A stretch of 64,000 nt of DNA. It comes from Streptomyces albus subsp. albus (GTDB lineage Bacteria > Actinomycetota > Actinomycetes > Streptomycetales > Streptomycetaceae). The notes under the pieces were generated by a model that was not told the origin of the DNA, made no database searches, and was given only the letters and a program-made list of their open reading frames with translations. The DNA lies in the NCBI RefSeq assembly GCF_000725885.1, contig NZ_JODR01000007.1:62001-126000 (forward strand), in the 5' to 3' direction. Made by a program: the position numbers and the translations under genes. Below are positions 62,994 through 64,000 of this stretch, piece by piece (the stretch's first letter is position 1; each line of letters starts with the position of its first letter).

Positions 62994-64000
62994 TCAGCCC
63001 GCCAGGCAGGACGGGCCCAGCAGTTCCTTGAGGTCGCCGAAGAGCGCCGGGTCGGGCGTCACCCGGTGCCGGTCCAGCCGCAGGACCGTCGTCTTGCGGG
63101 TGCCCTGCAGCCGCACCCGCACCTCGCTGGTGCCGCGGTGCTGGGTGAGGACGTCGCCCAGCTTCGCCACCAGCGGCGGTGTCACCTTGACGGTGGGGAT
63201 GGTGATGGTGACCGGCGCGGAGGAGGACGCCTCGCTCAGATCCGGCACCATCAGTTCCATCGCGACCAGCCGCGGCACGTCCTCCCGCTTGTCGAGGCGG
63301 CCCTTGACGAACACGATGGCGTCCTCCACCAGCTGCGTGGACACCAGCTGGTAGGTCGCGGGGAAGAACATGCAGTCGATGGAGCCGGCCAGGTCCTCCA
63401 CCGTGGCGATGGCCCAGGCGTTGCCCTGCTTGGTCATCTTGCGCTGGAGGCCGGAGATGATGCCGCCGATGGTGACGATCGACCCGTCGGAGTAGTCGCC
63501 GCCGGTCAGCTGGGAGATGGCCGCGTCGGCCTTGTCGTTGAGGACGTGCTCCAGACCGAAGAGCGGGTGGTCGGAGACGTACAGACCGAGCATCTCGCGC
63601 TCCTGGGCGAGGAGATAGGTCTTGTCCCACTCTTCGTCGGAGAACTGCACGTCGAGGCCGAAGCCGGGGCCGGAGTCCTCGGTGTCGCCGCCGAGGTCGC
63701 CGAAGAGGTCGAACTGGCCTTCGGCCTCCTTTCGCTTGACCTGCACCACGTTGTCGATCATCGGCTCGAACTGTGCGGTGAGCCCCTTGCGGGTGTGGCC
63801 CATCTCGTCGAACGCGCCGGCCTTGATCAGCGACTCGATGGTGCGCTTGTTGCAGACGACGGCCTCGACCTTGTCCAGGAAGTCCGGGAACGAGGTGTAC
63901 TTGCCCTTCGCCTTGCGGCACTTGACGATCGAGTCGACCACGTTCTGGCCGACGTTGCGGACCGCGGTGAGACCGAAGACGATCGTGGAGTCGTCCTTCG
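62994..64000 (-). CDS. dnaE: DNA polymerase III alpha subunit, C-terminal part
   Basis: The frame runs from beyond base 64000 to the stop at 62994; 335 residues are visible. They hold the end of the thumb/HhH region (FGLTAVRNVGQNVVDSIVKC, KGKYTSFPDFLDKV), the segment GLYVSDHPLFGLEHVL typical of DnaE, the OB-fold (IVTIGGIISGLQRKMTKQGN, IDCMFFPATYQLV), and a tau/clamp-proximal C-terminus. It is the replicative polymerase catalytic subunit, or a close paralogue. The N-terminal PHP and polymerase domains lie outside the window. Confidence 0.93.
   Translation of the reverse strand, partial: KDDSTIVFGLTAVRNVGQNVVDSIVKCRKAKGKYTSFPDFLDKVEAVVCNKRTIESLIKAGAFDEMGHTRKGLTAQFEPMIDNVVQVKRKEAEGQFDLFGDLGGDTEDSGPGFGLDVQFSDEEWDKTYLLAQEREMLGLYVSDHPLFGLEHVLNDKADAAISQLTGGDYSDGSIVTIGGIISGLQRKMTKQGNAWAIATVEDLAGSIDCMFFPATYQLVSTQLVEDAIVFVKGRLDKREDVPRLVAMELMVPDLSEASSSAPVTITIPTVKVTPPLVAKLGDVLTQHRGTSEVRVRLQGTRKTTVLRLDRHRVTPDPALFGDLKELLGPSCLAG

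Overview
The window is very high-GC actinobacterial DNA. Dense GTG starts, stop/start overlaps (ATGA, GTGA), mycothiol-type enzymes, an XRE/DUF397 pair, a bifunctional priA with no trpF, and a trpC-trpM-trpB-trpA order all point to a Streptomyces chromosome. Much of it is conserved amino-acid biosynthesis core, with small accessory islands between. Family names were assigned by reading the sequence; no database search was run.

Layout. 1-6.5 kb: the 3' end of an aldehyde dehydrogenase gene, an RDD membrane protein, a mycothiol-type maleylpyruvate isomerase homologue, a Cmx/CmrA-like exporter, an HD phosphohydrolase, and a divergent SDR/MarR pair around a clear operator. 6.5-11.6 kb: an export-oriented module (lipoprotein, secreted protein, small helical protein, 731-aa DUF6571-like protein, second lipoprotein) closed by strong terminators. 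11.8-17.9 kb: gltD and gltB. 18.6-21 kb: an orphan maltokinase-cap-like protein, a small membrane protein and a VIT1/CCC1 transporter. 21.1-28.6 kb: a six-gene Mrp cation/proton antiporter operon (mnhACDEFG) whose fused MnhA/B carries a repeat tail of about 215 residues.

28.7-37.9 kb: lgt, a DsbA-like protein, trpA, trpB, trpM, trpC, three small membrane proteins, trpE and hisI, all on the minus strand. 38-40.9 kb: plus-strand TIGR03085-like protein, Tat-type serine hydrolase and DUF4232 lipoprotein. 40.9-46.1 kb: a LysR regulator divergent from sdhCAB, then a methyltransferase. 46.1-48 kb: four tiny translationally coupled ORFs divergent from an XRE-DUF397 pair. 48.2-54.5 kb: the his operon hisD-hisC-hisB-(54-aa membrane protein)-hisH-priA-ridA-hisF-DUF6463. 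54.6-62.9 kb: a beta-helix-like membrane-anchored protein, a Lon-substrate-binding-domain protein, YbaK, DUF2567, an ABC exporter pair, an NYN nuclease-like protein and a 50-aa basic protein. 63-64 kb: the 3' end of dnaE.

How it works together. TrpE, TrpC, TrpB and TrpA cover anthranilate to tryptophan except TrpD and TrpF; PriA (HisA/TrpF) supplies the missing isomerase and links the trp and his sets. GltBD supplies glutamate, and HisH uses glutamine. Several regulators sit next to good operator candidates: MarR at 5811-5836, LysR at 41806-41834, XRE at 46847-46876. Palindromes of unknown partner lie before the 1953 gene, mnhA and hisD. Three unrelated membrane proteins (MnhA, Lgt, the ABC permease) carry low-complexity tails built from in-frame DNA minisatellites. 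No tRNA, rRNA, insertion sequence, CRISPR array or prophage gene was seen.
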